Positions 49,588 through 57,887 of a stretch of DNA of 64,000 nucleotides are shown piece after piece. A program made the position numbers and the translations under genes. The stretch lies in NCBI GenBank assembly GCA_004322135.1, contig SCSG01000004.1:62001-126000 (forward strand), written 5' to 3'. Below the pieces are notes generated by a model, which had not been told where the DNA came from, did no database searches, and saw nothing but the letters and a program-made list of their open reading frames with translations. Positions within the stretch are counted from its first letter, which is position 1. The number at the start of each line of letters is the position of its first letter. This stretch comes from Burkholderiaceae bacterium (lineage in GTDB: Bacteria > Pseudomonadota > Gammaproteobacteria > Burkholderiales > Burkholderiaceae_B).

Positions 49588-50319
49588 TCAGTACTCCGGT
49601 TCCAGTTTCTCCAAGGCCTGCTTGGACAAAACATGATGAAAGAAGAGTCCCTTTGACTTGCTGTGCAAAGCTTCAAGCTGAGCGCATACGCTGTCCCAGC
49701 AATCTGGCGGAACGCGCGGTACGGTTTCCATGTCGACGAGCGTACCCGTCAACTGTCCTCCAGGGAGGTCTGCTTTCGCTGGCGTCGAGATTTGTACGTT
49801 GTGGATAAACTCACCGTCAGGTATTTCAACCCGCATGCTCAAATTGTAATGGTCAAGCCCGTAGTCACCCAACGTAAGCTTCAAGTTCAACGCAGAAAGA
49901 TCCGGCGGATCATCCGACATAAAGAGGTCAAGGTATCGCAAAGAATGCCGTGCGGGTGCAGTAACGAGGCCGCTTTCCTCGATAATTTTGACGAACCGTT
50001 CAATTTCTAGTTTGAAAGCGTCCCACCCAACATACGGCTTCCTGCAGTTGAGAGACACTACGCGATCACCCACCTGCCAGATGAATGAGCCGCTCGGCTC
50101 TTCCATGCGCAGTTTGGTAAGGTGCTGGAGGTTGGGATTGATCCTGAGTAGAGGCGCTGGGATATCCGCAGCAGGCAAACGCTGCATTGCCAGCGCCGGA
50201 TGCGACTTCTTCAGCTCTGTATAGAGCACTCCAGGCAACAGCTCACCAGCATTCACATCGTTGAACTGTGCCTGCCAAATGACTTCAATGAGCGGTTCTC
50301 TGAGGAGCCGCTTGGGCAT
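49588..50319 (-). CDS. TIGR04255 family protein
   Basis: A 243-residue protein beginning MPKRLLREPLIEVIWQAQFN. It carries the family traits of an early PPLxEVxxxxxF segment, a central VVSLNCRKPYVGWDAFKLEI and a later RHSLRYLDLF. TIGR04255 proteins are sporadic and of unknown function. The ATG at 50319 is chosen because upstream in-frame sequence is integrase relic. It is first in an operon with the antitoxin-like and PIN genes, with one base between the first two. Whether it acts with the toxin pair is not known. Confidence 0.72.
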   Translation of the reverse strand: MPKRLLREPLIEVIWQAQFNDVNAGELLPGVLYTELKKSHPALAMQRLPAADIPAPLLRINPNLQHLTKLRMEEPSGSFIWQVGDRVVSLNCRKPYVGWDAFKLEIERFVKIIEESGLVTAPARHSLRYLDLFMSDDPPDLSALNLKLTLGDYGLDHYNLSMRVEIPDGEFIHNVQISTPAKADLPGGQLTGTLVDMETVPRVPPDCWDSVCAQLEALHSKSKGLFFHHVLSKQALEKLEPEY

Positions 50320-50394
50320 CGGACTCAAGTTGGATCCTCGGTTCTGTGTCGCCACGCAAATTACCTCGGTTACATATGTCTGACGCGTGCGTAG

Positions 50395-50422
50395 ATTATA
50401 CAGCGAGTACGCACGCCTCCAA
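50395..50422 (-). promoter_or_regulatory. Predicted promoter of the TIGR04255-antitoxin-PIN operon
   Basis: On the minus strand TTGGAG (50422-50417) and a perfect TATAAT (50400-50395) are 16 bases apart, about 75 bases before the TIGR04255 start. The rest of 50320-50673 holds no recognisable gene. Confidence 0.45.
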
Positions 50423-50673
50423 AAGGTCATCAGGACATCTACAGCCGATTCATCCGCCGATTTCCTTCCGAACCAACGTCGACAGGGCAACATCATACTG
50501 GTAAAATACTTACGTTGTGTAAGGGACTGGCATCTCAGGGCTTCTTGGCGCAACCGCAAAAGCTGGTGCAGTACATTGGTTCCATTGCGTACTGCGAGCC
50601 CAGTCGCTTGGCTGGCGGCACCAAGTTTGGGGGCAGCCGTCAAAAGAGTACGCTCGTTGACAGCCGCCAAAGG

Positions 50674-50880
50674 ACATGTCACCAACGCGTCGCGTGTTTG
50701 CTCAGTGATTTCAAATCGCACAGGGAGTTGGGTTTTTCGCTGCATAACAATCGCACGAGTTGCCACATGTTCTCTGTGTGCAATATCCCGGACTCGAGTT
50801 TCACCAAGTCGCACGCCCGCAGCCCGCTATCAATCTTCAGCGAGATTGAAGAAAGCAAGATTACGGATATCCTTCGACAG
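50674..50880 (-). pseudogene. Tyrosine recombinase relic, N-terminal/central half
   Basis: The minus strand reads KIDSGLRACDLVKL in one frame and VRDIAHREHVATRAIVMQRK, then TQLPVRFEITEQTRDALV, in another. That is the conserved centre of the same phage-type integrase family as the C-terminal relic at 48.4-48.65 kb. A frameshift lies between the two parts. The relic ends close to where the other begins in the protein, with only about 25 residues missing between them, but on the opposite strand. Confidence 0.65.
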
Positions 50881-51025
50881 TTGTAGCCGGACATGGATAT
50901 TCCTTCTCACAAGAGCTCCTTCGGTGTGCCACCTGCAATCAGATAAAGCGCCACGCCAGCCATGGAGGGTGCCCGGTTTTCGCACCATCGAGTTCGGCAC
51001 GGCGTAAACAGTTTGCCCAATACCA

Positions 51026-51280
51026 TCAGGCCGGAATTTCTTCCAGCTTGATCACAGCCTGGCTACCTGTGGCCTTCGCGTAGCGCGAAAGGGTGCGTAA
51101 GGAAGGCATCGTTCGGCCACTTTCCAATCGTGCAATAGCCGACTGCGTGGCGTCCATCCGTTCGGCAATCTGGCCTTGTGCCAGGCCCGCACGCACACGC
51201 GCCGCAATTAACTCACGTGCAATCGCAAACTCAGGCGCTTGTGTGTCATATTCTGCTCGGGTTTCTCGATCAGCTAGCAA
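51026..51280 (-). CDS. XRE-family antitoxin-like helix-turn-helix protein
   Basis: An 84-residue protein with a helix-turn-helix (GLAQGQIAERMDATQSAIAR, then LESGRTMPSL) at about 30-60. The layout is that of HigA-type antitoxins encoded after a RelE/Gp49-like toxin. The start is TTG at 51280. An intact toxin gene is not present upstream; only a possible toxin tail remains. It may persist as an orphan repressor. Confidence 0.8.
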   Translation of the reverse strand: MLADRETRAEYDTQAPEFAIARELIAARVRAGLAQGQIAERMDATQSAIARLESGRTMPSLRTLSRYAKATGSQAVIKLEEIPA

Positions 51281-51301
51281 GCAGGCCTTCAGTTTGGAAA
51301 G

Positions 51302-51364
51302 TCATTCATCGTTAAGCCTCTGCAGGCGCTCATGGGCTATGTCGATATCCTTACCTGCCCCGTC
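51302..51364 (-). pseudogene. Possible RelE/Gp49-like toxin C-terminal remnant
   Basis: The minus strand just before the XRE gene reads GAGKDIDIAHERLQRLNDE and stops 21 bases before the XRE start. The DI.A..RL pattern is like the end of Gp49/HigB toxins, which precede such antitoxins. It has no upstream continuation that I can follow. The match is short. Confidence 0.35.
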
Positions 51365-51606
51365 ATGAATTTATCTCTTTTCTGCTATATATGCCCGTTA
51401 TAGTTACCAGGTGGCGTTACGCGCCTTTCGTGCCAATGGTCCGATTTTCCCTTCTCGCGTGGCCGGTATTTCCGCCTTGGCTTGCTCTAAAATTCACGTT
51501 TCAAGTTCCGTGTATCCCCGCTCACCCAGACTGCTATGGGGTTTCAAATGTTCTCGTTGGGGCCGATACAAAGCCAGCGCGGGAAGTAGTTGCGATACCG
51601 CTTCAC

Positions 51607-52326
51607 TTAGGCCTTTTTACCCTGACGAAACTGTCCGAAATCGATGACAATTCTCGCCGTTAGCTGAAAATGCTCGCCGATCAAGGCAACGACGTCCTTC
51701 TCGCGCCGCTGCAGCACTGCGTCGACAATCTCCCGATGCTCCTTTTCTCGCGGCATAATCGCCATATGACGCGAGAGGTTCCGATAGCGCTCGGCATGAT
51801 CGAATAACCGCATGCACGCTTCCACCATCCACTGCGACCCACAGCCTGAAAAGATCTGCAGGTGAAATTCGCGGTGTGGGGGATCGTAGGCGGTATTGAG
51901 CAGCGGCGGCTCGGTCGATTCGTAGCGCGGCACCTTGGAGAGCCGGTGGTACGACAGCACGACACGCTCTTCCCAAGCCGCGTCGCCATTGCGCACTGCT
52001 TCGCGCAGGGCCACCTCGGCGGTCCAGACACGCGCGCGTGTCAGATCCTCCAGGCTTTCCCGGCTGATCGGCGCCACGGCAAAGCCACGCTGCTCAGCGT
52101 AGAGCACAAGCAGCTCCGCCGACAAACGGCTTAACGCTTCGCGCGTTGGAATGGTGCCCACACCGTAGTGTTTTGCCACTTCCTGAACGCGCAAACGCTC
52201 GCCTGGCTTAAGAAGCCCGCGCAGAATGTCCCTTCTAAGACGAAGATATATGGTGCTCGCAGTGGTTTGTGAGGCCGCCGCGTCGGCTGCTTTGGGGTAG
52301 GTAAGGGGCACAGGTATATCCATCAT
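51607..52326 (-). CDS. GntR-family (FadR/FCD subfamily) transcriptional regulator
   Basis: A 239-residue regulator. A winged helix (LRLRRDILRGLLKPGERLRV, then VGTIPTREALSRL) spans about residues 25-90 and an FCD ligand domain the rest, with helices ending in HREIVDAVLQRREKDV. It is transcribed away from the two-deacetylase ABC operon and probably controls it through the shared 190-base gap. AGGT before 52326 supports that start; TTG 52329 and ATG 52323 are alternatives. Confidence 0.92.
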   Translation of the reverse strand: MMDIPVPLTYPKAADAAASQTTASTIYLRLRRDILRGLLKPGERLRVQEVAKHYGVGTIPTREALSRLSAELLVLYAEQRGFAVAPISRESLEDLTRARVWTAEVALREAVRNGDAAWEERVVLSYHRLSKVPRYESTEPPLLNTAYDPPHREFHLQIFSGCGSQWMVEACMRLFDHAERYRNLSRHMAIMPREKEHREIVDAVLQRREKDVVALIGEHFQLTARIVIDFGQFRQGKKA

Positions 52327-52368
52327 CAATTTACCTATTAAACTGACATTTAATACAGAAAAAATACA

Positions 52369-52425
52369 TTTACTCTATGATTTTAATTTTGTATATTATA
52401 TTCAATGTTTGAAGGAAGCTTCAAA
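52369..52425 (+). promoter_or_regulatory. Promoter and palindromic operator of the deacetylase/ABC operon
   Basis: TTTACT (52369-52374) and TATATT (52392-52397) are exactly 17 bases apart. Just downstream, where transcription would begin, lies the palindrome TTTGAAG-GAAG-CTTCAAA (52408-52425). A site over the start point suits repression by the divergent GntR protein, relieved by an inducer. The binding of GntR is inferred, not shown. Confidence 0.6.
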
Positions 52426-52516
52426 TACCCCGGGGCAGACAGACACGCGCTGGCACACCCCACTACTCGATCTCTAATTTAACCAAGCCATACAGGAACA
52501 AAAGAGAGGGGGCATC

Positions 52517-53446
52517 ATGAGTTTGGAGACAGAGCACAACGAGGTCTTGGCACCGCCCGGCTATCGCTGGCCAGGGGGCAGCCGGCTGGCAGTCACGTTC
52601 CTGGTTGCATACGAAGGTTGGTCCGACGGCAAGGCGCCGGGGATAGGGCCAATGGGAAACCCACTACCGGCGGGCACGGTGGACACCAACGCGCTGTCCT
52701 GGGGAAATTACGGGGCGCGGCGCGGGATCTGGCGAATTCTAAAGGTGCTGGAGAAACTCGATTTACATGCCAGCATCATGGTGTGCGGGGTGCTGGCAGA
52801 ACGTCATCCCGAAACGATCCGAGCCATCGCAGCGGGCGGGCATGAAATCATCGCCCATTCGTATGCCATGGACGTATTGCCCGTTCTCCTTGACGAGCGG
52901 CAAGAACGTGAGAATATCAAGCGCACTACCGATCTGATTGAATCGGCCTGCGGCGTACGGCCAATCGGGTGGATTTCACCGCGCTTGACGCCCAGTGCGA
53001 ATACCGGTCGGCTCCTTGCGCAGGCAGGCTACATTTGGCATGGCGATACCCTCGCCGATGACTTGCCGTCACTTGCCAGATACGGGCGCGACGCCTTGGT
53101 AAACATTCCCTTCACCATGGAAGTGAACGATCTGCCGCTGGCTATGCGCTACGGCAATCCACCAAGCCAAATGGTCGACGTATTCCGCACCACGCTGGAT
53201 GCCCTGAAGCGCCAGGAAGACGAGACCGGCAAGGTCGACGTGACCATACATGCGCACGCGTTCGGACGACCAGCCGGCATCTGGACTTATGAAGCCATCG
53301 CAAACATTGCCAAGTCTGAACCCGATGTGTTCCTCGGGCTGCGTCACGAGATCGCGACCCACTTCAAGTCTTTGTTTACGCCGGATGCTTCCAATAGCGC
53401 CAGCCCCGTGCGCATGGGGAAACACTCCCCTAGCGCCAACACCTGA
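52517..53446 (+). CDS. PuuE-like polysaccharide-deacetylase-fold hydrolase, copy 1
   Basis: A 309-residue NodB-fold protein of the allantoinase PuuE type. Family traits are RRGIWRILKVLEKLDLHASI, ERHPETIRAIAAGGHEIIAH, GWISPRLTPSANT and HAHAFGRPAGIW. The usual Asp-Asp metal motif is replaced by VAYEGWSDG, and the HxxxH pair is reduced to AHSYAMD, so a metal site would be incomplete. GAGAGGGGG precedes the ATG. It is first in the operon with a Tau-type transporter, a paralogous copy and an SDR. The likely reaction is C-N bond hydrolysis of a cyclic or acyl amide, but the substrate is unknown. Confidence 0.85.
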   Translation: MSLETEHNEVLAPPGYRWPGGSRLAVTFLVAYEGWSDGKAPGIGPMGNPLPAGTVDTNALSWGNYGARRGIWRILKVLEKLDLHASIMVCGVLAERHPETIRAIAAGGHEIIAHSYAMDVLPVLLDERQERENIKRTTDLIESACGVRPIGWISPRLTPSANTGRLLAQAGYIWHGDTLADDLPSLARYGRDALVNIPFTMEVNDLPLAMRYGNPPSQMVDVFRTTLDALKRQEDETGKVDVTIHAHAFGRPAGIWTYEAIANIAKSEPDVFLGLRHEIATHFKSLFTPDASNSASPVRMGKHSPSANT

Positions 53447-53464
53447 AATAAACCTGGCCGCCCG

Positions 53465-54274
53465 ATGAGTGTTCATGACTTCGCACAGAGTACCAGTCTT
53501 TTATCCTGGGCTTTTCAGCGCAAGACCCGACGTGCGGTCATTGCCGCCGCAGCGTTGGTGGTGTCGTGGGAGCTACTGGGCACCTTCGTCATAACGAATA
53601 AGCTGTTCTTTGCCGCGCCGTCATCAATGCTCGAGGCGGGAGTGAAACTCTGGGCCTCCGGCGCGCTGCAACAGGACATCATCGCCAGCTTCACCGCAAT
53701 CGCCTATGGCATGGTACTTGCCATTGTTATTGGCATTTTCATCGGGATCCTGTCCGGGGTCAGCCAAACTTTTTTGGAATATACCGACTGGTTCTTCACG
53801 GCCATGTATTCCACGCCACTGGTGGCGGTGGCACCCATCTTGATTCTATGGTTTGGTATTGGAATCGCTTCCAAGGTAGTTGTCGTCTTTCTGATGGCCG
53901 TCTTTCCTATTCTCATTTCTACCGCAGCCGGCATAAGAAACACGGACGCCGCTTTCATTGACGTTGCTCGTAGCTTTGGCGCGAGCCGCACGCAAATCGT
54001 CCGTAAGGTACAGATGCCGGCTTCCATCCCATTTATCGCCACAGGGATTCGACTGGCGATTGGCCGTGCAGTGGTGGGCGTGGTGGTGGGAGAACTGTTT
54101 GGTGCCTATGCCGGATTGGGGTTCTTGGTGTTTACTGCAGGGCAGACGTTCGATGCGCCAGCATTGTTCCTCGGGGTGTTTCTTTTGTCGGTCACTGGTG
54201 TGGGCCTGACTAGCCTGATGAAGTTGGTCGAGTCGCGTGCTGCGAAATGGAGGCACAGTGATGGCGAACACTGA
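53465..54274 (+). CDS. ABC transporter permease, TauC/SsuC-like
   Basis: A 269-residue inner-membrane permease with about six spans and the cytoplasmic EAA-type loop VARSFGASRTQIVRKVQMPA. The start lies 18 bases after copy 1. The group imports sulfonates, nitrate-like anions, pyrimidine or riboflavin precursors; no substrate can be assigned. It overlaps the ATPase gene by 14 bases. Confidence 0.9.
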   Translation: MSVHDFAQSTSLLSWAFQRKTRRAVIAAAALVVSWELLGTFVITNKLFFAAPSSMLEAGVKLWASGALQQDIIASFTAIAYGMVLAIVIGIFIGILSGVSQTFLEYTDWFFTAMYSTPLVAVAPILILWFGIGIASKVVVVFLMAVFPILISTAAGIRNTDAAFIDVARSFGASRTQIVRKVQMPASIPFIATGIRLAIGRAVVGVVVGELFGAYAGLGFLVFTAGQTFDAPALFLGVFLLSVTGVGLTSLMKLVESRAAKWRHSDGEH

Positions 54275-55055
54275 ATATCCTCTTGCCGATGTTGACGGCG
54301 GGTTTCAGTTATGTGTCGAGAACCTGACCAAAGAATTCCTTGTGCACGACACTGCGGTGCGTGCGCTCGACAACGTCAGTTTCTCGGTGAAACGTGGTGA
54401 ATTCCTGGTAATCGTCGGACCCAGCGGCTGCGGAAAAAGCACGCTGCTTCGTATTGTGCAGGGCCTGGATTCAGCCACCAGCGGCAAGGTGACACTCAAT
54501 CGAAAAGGGAACAAGGCGGGGAGCGACTGTGGCTTTGTCTTTCAGCAAGACAGCCTCTACCCGTGGCGCACAGTTCTGAAAAATGTCATGTTGGGTCTGG
54601 AAATTTCCCGACGGATCGATACCGAAACCGAGGCGCGGGCACGGGCATTGCTTGAGACAGTCGGGCTCAAGGGCTTTGAGAATCACTATCCCGGCGAACT
54701 CTCTGGCGGGATGCGCCAGCGTGTGAATCTCGCTCGCGGCCTCAGCATTGATCCACAGATGTTGTTGATGGATGAACCCTTCGCCGCGCTCGACGCCATT
54801 ACGCGTGAGACCATGCAGCAGGAACTCCTGCGCATTGTGCTGGCGACGAACAAAACCGTCATCTTCATCACGCACCAGATTGACGAGGCGGTGTTGCTTG
54901 CCGATCGTGTGCTTGTTATGTCGGCCCGACCGGGGCGCATCGTGGATACGGTCCCAATTGATTTTCCCCGGCCGCGCTCACTAGAGCTCAAACGATCGCC
55001 CAGCTTCCAGAAGTTCGTTGGGCACATTTGGGAAAAAATATCAGAGACCGCATGA
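54261..55055 (+). CDS. ABC transporter ATPase, TauB/SsuB-like
   Basis: A 264-residue ATPase. Walker A is GPSGCGKS (53-60), the signature is LSGGMRQRVNLARGL, Walker B is LLMDEPFAALD and the H-loop is FITHQIDEAV. The Q-loop region DCGFVFQQDSLYPWRTVLKN is that of nitrate/sulfonate/taurine importers. The start at 54261 lies inside the permease gene. Confidence 0.92.
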   Translation: MANTEYPLADVDGGFQLCVENLTKEFLVHDTAVRALDNVSFSVKRGEFLVIVGPSGCGKSTLLRIVQGLDSATSGKVTLNRKGNKAGSDCGFVFQQDSLYPWRTVLKNVMLGLEISRRIDTETEARARALLETVGLKGFENHYPGELSGGMRQRVNLARGLSIDPQMLLMDEPFAALDAITRETMQQELLRIVLATNKTVIFITHQIDEAVLLADRVLVMSARPGRIVDTVPIDFPRPRSLELKRSPSFQKFVGHIWEKISETA

Positions 55056-55104
55056 CCATCAGCGGGCCAAAATGGAGTGTTCATAAAGCAAGGAGACAAG
55101 ACTC

Positions 55105-56094
55105 ATGTTTCGCTCAATAATCAACAAGACGTTATTTCTCGTATTGCTGGGGTGTATCACAGCTACCAGCAGCCAGGCAAAAGAACTGGAAAAACTCGAC
55201 CTCACTTACGTGACCTCGAACGCCATTTACTGGGATTTGGACGTAGGCATAGACAAGGGGTTTTTCAAGGACGAGGGCTTCAATGCCAGGGCTGTCACGA
55301 ACTCATCGTCGGTGCAGTCGGTTCAGACACTCATCGCCGGCGACGTGCAGATGGCGATTTCTCAGCCCGGCCCGTTGATACAGGCGGTCAGCAAGGGCGC
55401 GACGCAAATTGGCCTCATTGCCACGCCGGCCGATCAGGCCGACTGGTTTCTAGTGGGAAAAAAAGGTGTCACAAACCTGAAGGAGCTAAAAGGCCAGCGC
55501 GTGGGGTTCAGCGGCCTGAGCGTGAGCGAGTTCTACCTGACACGCGATCTGCTCGCCAAGCATGGCATTGGTCCGCATGATTTCACGCCCATACAAGTAG
55601 GGCCGACGCCTGCGAAATTCGCGGCATTACAAAACGGTTCGATCGGGGCGGGAGTGCTGTTTCAGCCCACTGCGACCCAGGCGCAACTCGATGGCTTCCC
55701 CGTGTTATTCCGGTATGCGCCAGAATTCAAGGACTTCCCGTCCATCGGGTATCTGGTGAACAGAAAGTGGGCGTCAACCAACGATCACGGCCAGCGCTTC
55801 GTGCGCGCGATCAAGCGCATTCACGCCTGGTTGTACAACCCCGCTAACCGGGACGAGGCGATCAAGGTCCTGCAGAAATACACCCACCGCGACACTCAGG
55901 CTATTTCCGCCGTCTATGACCTGTACTTCGTCAGCGACAAACTCTACGGCCGCACTGGCGAGGTCAACGTGGCGAACATGAAAGCCACCGTGAAGCGTTA
56001 TGCAAAGAACGCGGGGATGGCGACCGGTTCGGTGCCGACGCCCGAGCAGTATTTGATTCCAGCCGCCGATGGCGGACCAAAATTAGGGAACTAA
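55105..56094 (+). CDS. Periplasmic binding protein, NMT1/SsuA/TauA-like
   Basis: A 329-residue type II periplasmic binding protein. The signal peptide (MFRSIINKTLFLVLLGCITA) ends near SSQA. The mature chain contains DLDVGIDKGFFKDEGF, GDVQMAISQPGPLIQAV and LKELKGQRVGFSG, which are typical of the NMT1/THI5-like and sulfonate groups. AAGGAGAC precedes the ATG. It completes the ABC importer. Confidence 0.9.
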   Translation: MFRSIINKTLFLVLLGCITATSSQAKELEKLDLTYVTSNAIYWDLDVGIDKGFFKDEGFNARAVTNSSSVQSVQTLIAGDVQMAISQPGPLIQAVSKGATQIGLIATPADQADWFLVGKKGVTNLKELKGQRVGFSGLSVSEFYLTRDLLAKHGIGPHDFTPIQVGPTPAKFAALQNGSIGAGVLFQPTATQAQLDGFPVLFRYAPEFKDFPSIGYLVNRKWASTNDHGQRFVRAIKRIHAWLYNPANRDEAIKVLQKYTHRDTQAISAVYDLYFVSDKLYGRTGEVNVANMKATVKRYAKNAGMATGSVPTPEQYLIPAADGGPKLGN

Positions 56095-56127
56095 GCAGGC
56101 GTCGCTGGCACAACGCACCGTGTCGGA

Positions 56128-56149
56128 ACCGCCCGCTCACACGGGCGGT
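56128..56149 (+). terminator. Intercistronic hairpin after the binding-protein gene
   Basis: ACCGCCCG (56128-56135) pairs with CGGGCGGT (56142-56149) around a six-base loop. No T-run follows. Hairpins here often protect binding-protein mRNA and reduce expression of the next gene. Confidence 0.5.
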
Positions 56150-56181
56150 GGAAACTAGAGGATTTTCATTCGAAGAAAACC

Positions 56182-57054
56182 ATGACACAGCTTTCAGTTC
56201 ACGGAGGCGGTACGGAGATTCTTCCGGCTAATAATTTTCGCTGGCCCACCGGCAAGCGGCTGGGGGTTTTTTTTCGCGTTGCCTTCGAAGGATGGGCGGA
56301 TGGAGCCTGGCCAGGCATCGGGCCGATGGGAAACCCGCTCAAGCTGGGGTACCCGGACCTGAACGCCATTGGCTTCGCCGAGTACGGCCCGCGCCGCGGC
56401 ATTTGGCGGGCGTTAAGTACGCTTGACGATTATGGCGTCAAGGCCACTATTCTGGTGTGCGGAATCATGGCGGAACGGTACCCCGATGCAGTACGTGCGA
56501 TCAGCGACGCGGGGCACGACGTGGTGGCGCACTCCTACGCGATGGATGTCATGCCGGCGTACCTGAGCGAGGAGGAGGAACGGGCCAATATTCGCCGCAC
56601 CGCCGACCTGATCGAAGGTGTCACCGGAAAGCGCCCGACTGGCTGGATTTCGCCGCGCGGCACACCCAGCCTGCGTACCGCGAAGCTGCTCATAGACGAG
56701 GGTTTCACCTGGCATGGCGATAGCCTTAATCATGACTTGCCATATGTCGTGAAATTCGACACCGGCTCCATCGTCTCCTTTTCAAGCAATATGGAATGTA
56801 ACGACCTGCCGCTTTCGCTGCGCTATGGCAATCCGCCCAGTGTCATGGTCGATATATTCAAAGACTGGCTGGAATACGCCCGCCTCTTCGAGAAGGGCGC
56901 GGCCCGTATTGATCCGACCATTCATTCACACGTCTTTGGCCGGCCCACCGGAATGTCGGCATTCAGGAAAATACTGGACATCGCGGTTCCCGCGGAAGAT
57001 GTCTGGATCGGTACGCGCTCGGCAGTGGCTGCACTTCTTTTGAAAAACACGTGA
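56182..57054 (+). CDS. PuuE-like polysaccharide-deacetylase-fold hydrolase, copy 2
   Basis: A 290-residue paralogue of copy 1, with matching blocks EGWADGAWPGIGPMGNPL, RRGIWRALSTLDDYGVKATI, GWISPRGTPSLRTAKLL, DLPLSLRYGNPPSVMVDIF and HSHVFGRPTGM. The same departures from the NodB metal motifs are present (VAFEGW, AHSYAMD), so the altered site is shared and selected rather than decayed. The copies differ most in the C-terminus. Two paralogues in one operon suggest two related substrates, two steps, or a heteromer. Confidence 0.85.
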   Translation: MTQLSVHGGGTEILPANNFRWPTGKRLGVFFRVAFEGWADGAWPGIGPMGNPLKLGYPDLNAIGFAEYGPRRGIWRALSTLDDYGVKATILVCGIMAERYPDAVRAISDAGHDVVAHSYAMDVMPAYLSEEEERANIRRTADLIEGVTGKRPTGWISPRGTPSLRTAKLLIDEGFTWHGDSLNHDLPYVVKFDTGSIVSFSSNMECNDLPLSLRYGNPPSVMVDIFKDWLEYARLFEKGAARIDPTIHSHVFGRPTGMSAFRKILDIAVPAEDVWIGTRSAVAALLLKNT

Positions 57055-57107
57055 CGTCAGGCGGATGATCCGCGCGCCACACCACGCACATAACGGAGAG
57101 ATATATC

Positions 57108-57887
57108 ATGGATCTTGGAATCGCTGGCCGCTGGGCAATTGTCTGCGCATCCAGTCAGGGACTAGGCTTGGCATGTGCCCGGGCGCTAAGCCGGGAAGGG
57201 GTGAACGTCGTCATCAATGGCCGCAATGAGGAAAAGCTTACCCATGCCGCCGCACAGCTGCGCGAGACGGCGAGTGCGCAGATAATAACGGTAGTCGGCG
57301 ATGTAACAACCGACGAGGGGCGTACGGCACTCTTGGCGGCCACGCCCACATGCTCCATTCTCGTGAACAACAACGCTGGCCCCAAGCCCCGGCATTTTTC
57401 CGACATGGACCATACAGCTTGGCTGGCCGCCCTGGAAGCCAACATGATGCCGGCGCTGTTGCTCACCAACGGTGTGCTACAAGGCATGAAAGAGCAGCGC
57501 TTTGGCCGCATCATCAACATCACCTCAGCAATGGTCACCACCCCATGGCCGCACATGGCTTCTTCCGCGGCTCCGCGCTGCGCGCTGACCGGCGCCATGA
57601 AGGCACTGTCCCTGGAAGTGGCCGCGTTCAATGTGACAGTGAACAACCTACTGCCTGAACGCATCGATACGGAACGTCAGGAATACATGGCGCGCGAGAC
57701 CATGCAGCGCGAGAATATTTCCTACGAGGAAGCGCGAGCGCGCCAAGTGAAGTCGATCGCGGCGAAGAGGCTCGGGGACCCTGAAGAGTTCGGCGCGACG
57801 TGCGCATTTCTGTGCAGCCAGTACGCGGGGTATATGTCAGGGCTGAACATCCACCTTGACGGCGGTTCCTACCCTGGACTGGTGTAA
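57108..57887 (+). CDS. SDR-family protein with atypical active site
   Basis: A 259-residue Rossmann-fold protein. The cofactor motif is ASSQGLGLACARAL in place of TGxxxGxG, and NNAG is present (VNNNAGPK). The catalytic Ser is in NITSAM. At the +13 and +17 positions, where Tyr and Lys are expected, it has Ser and Arg (MASSAAPRCALTG). The C-terminal GLNIHLDGGSYPGLV is normal. Relatives without the Tyr exist among FabG-like SDRs. It follows copy 2 after 53 bases, probably as the last gene of the operon. Its reaction is unknown. Confidence 0.85.
   Translation: MDLGIAGRWAIVCASSQGLGLACARALSREGVNVVINGRNEEKLTHAAAQLRETASAQIITVVGDVTTDEGRTALLAATPTCSILVNNNAGPKPRHFSDMDHTAWLAALEANMMPALLLTNGVLQGMKEQRFGRIINITSAMVTTPWPHMASSAAPRCALTGAMKALSLEVAAFNVTVNNLLPERIDTERQEYMARETMQRENISYEEARARQVKSIAAKRLGDPEEFGATCAFLCSQYAGYMSGLNIHLDGGSYPGLV

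Noticed and set aside
50320-50814. Long N-terminal extension of the TIGR04255 protein
   Set aside because: The in-frame upstream codons encode integrase relic sequence and the promoter region; the ATG at 50319 gives a normal family length.
51391-51663. A 90-codon plus-strand open frame before the GntR gene
   Set aside because: It has no ribosome site or domain, and its end lies antisense inside the GntR gene.
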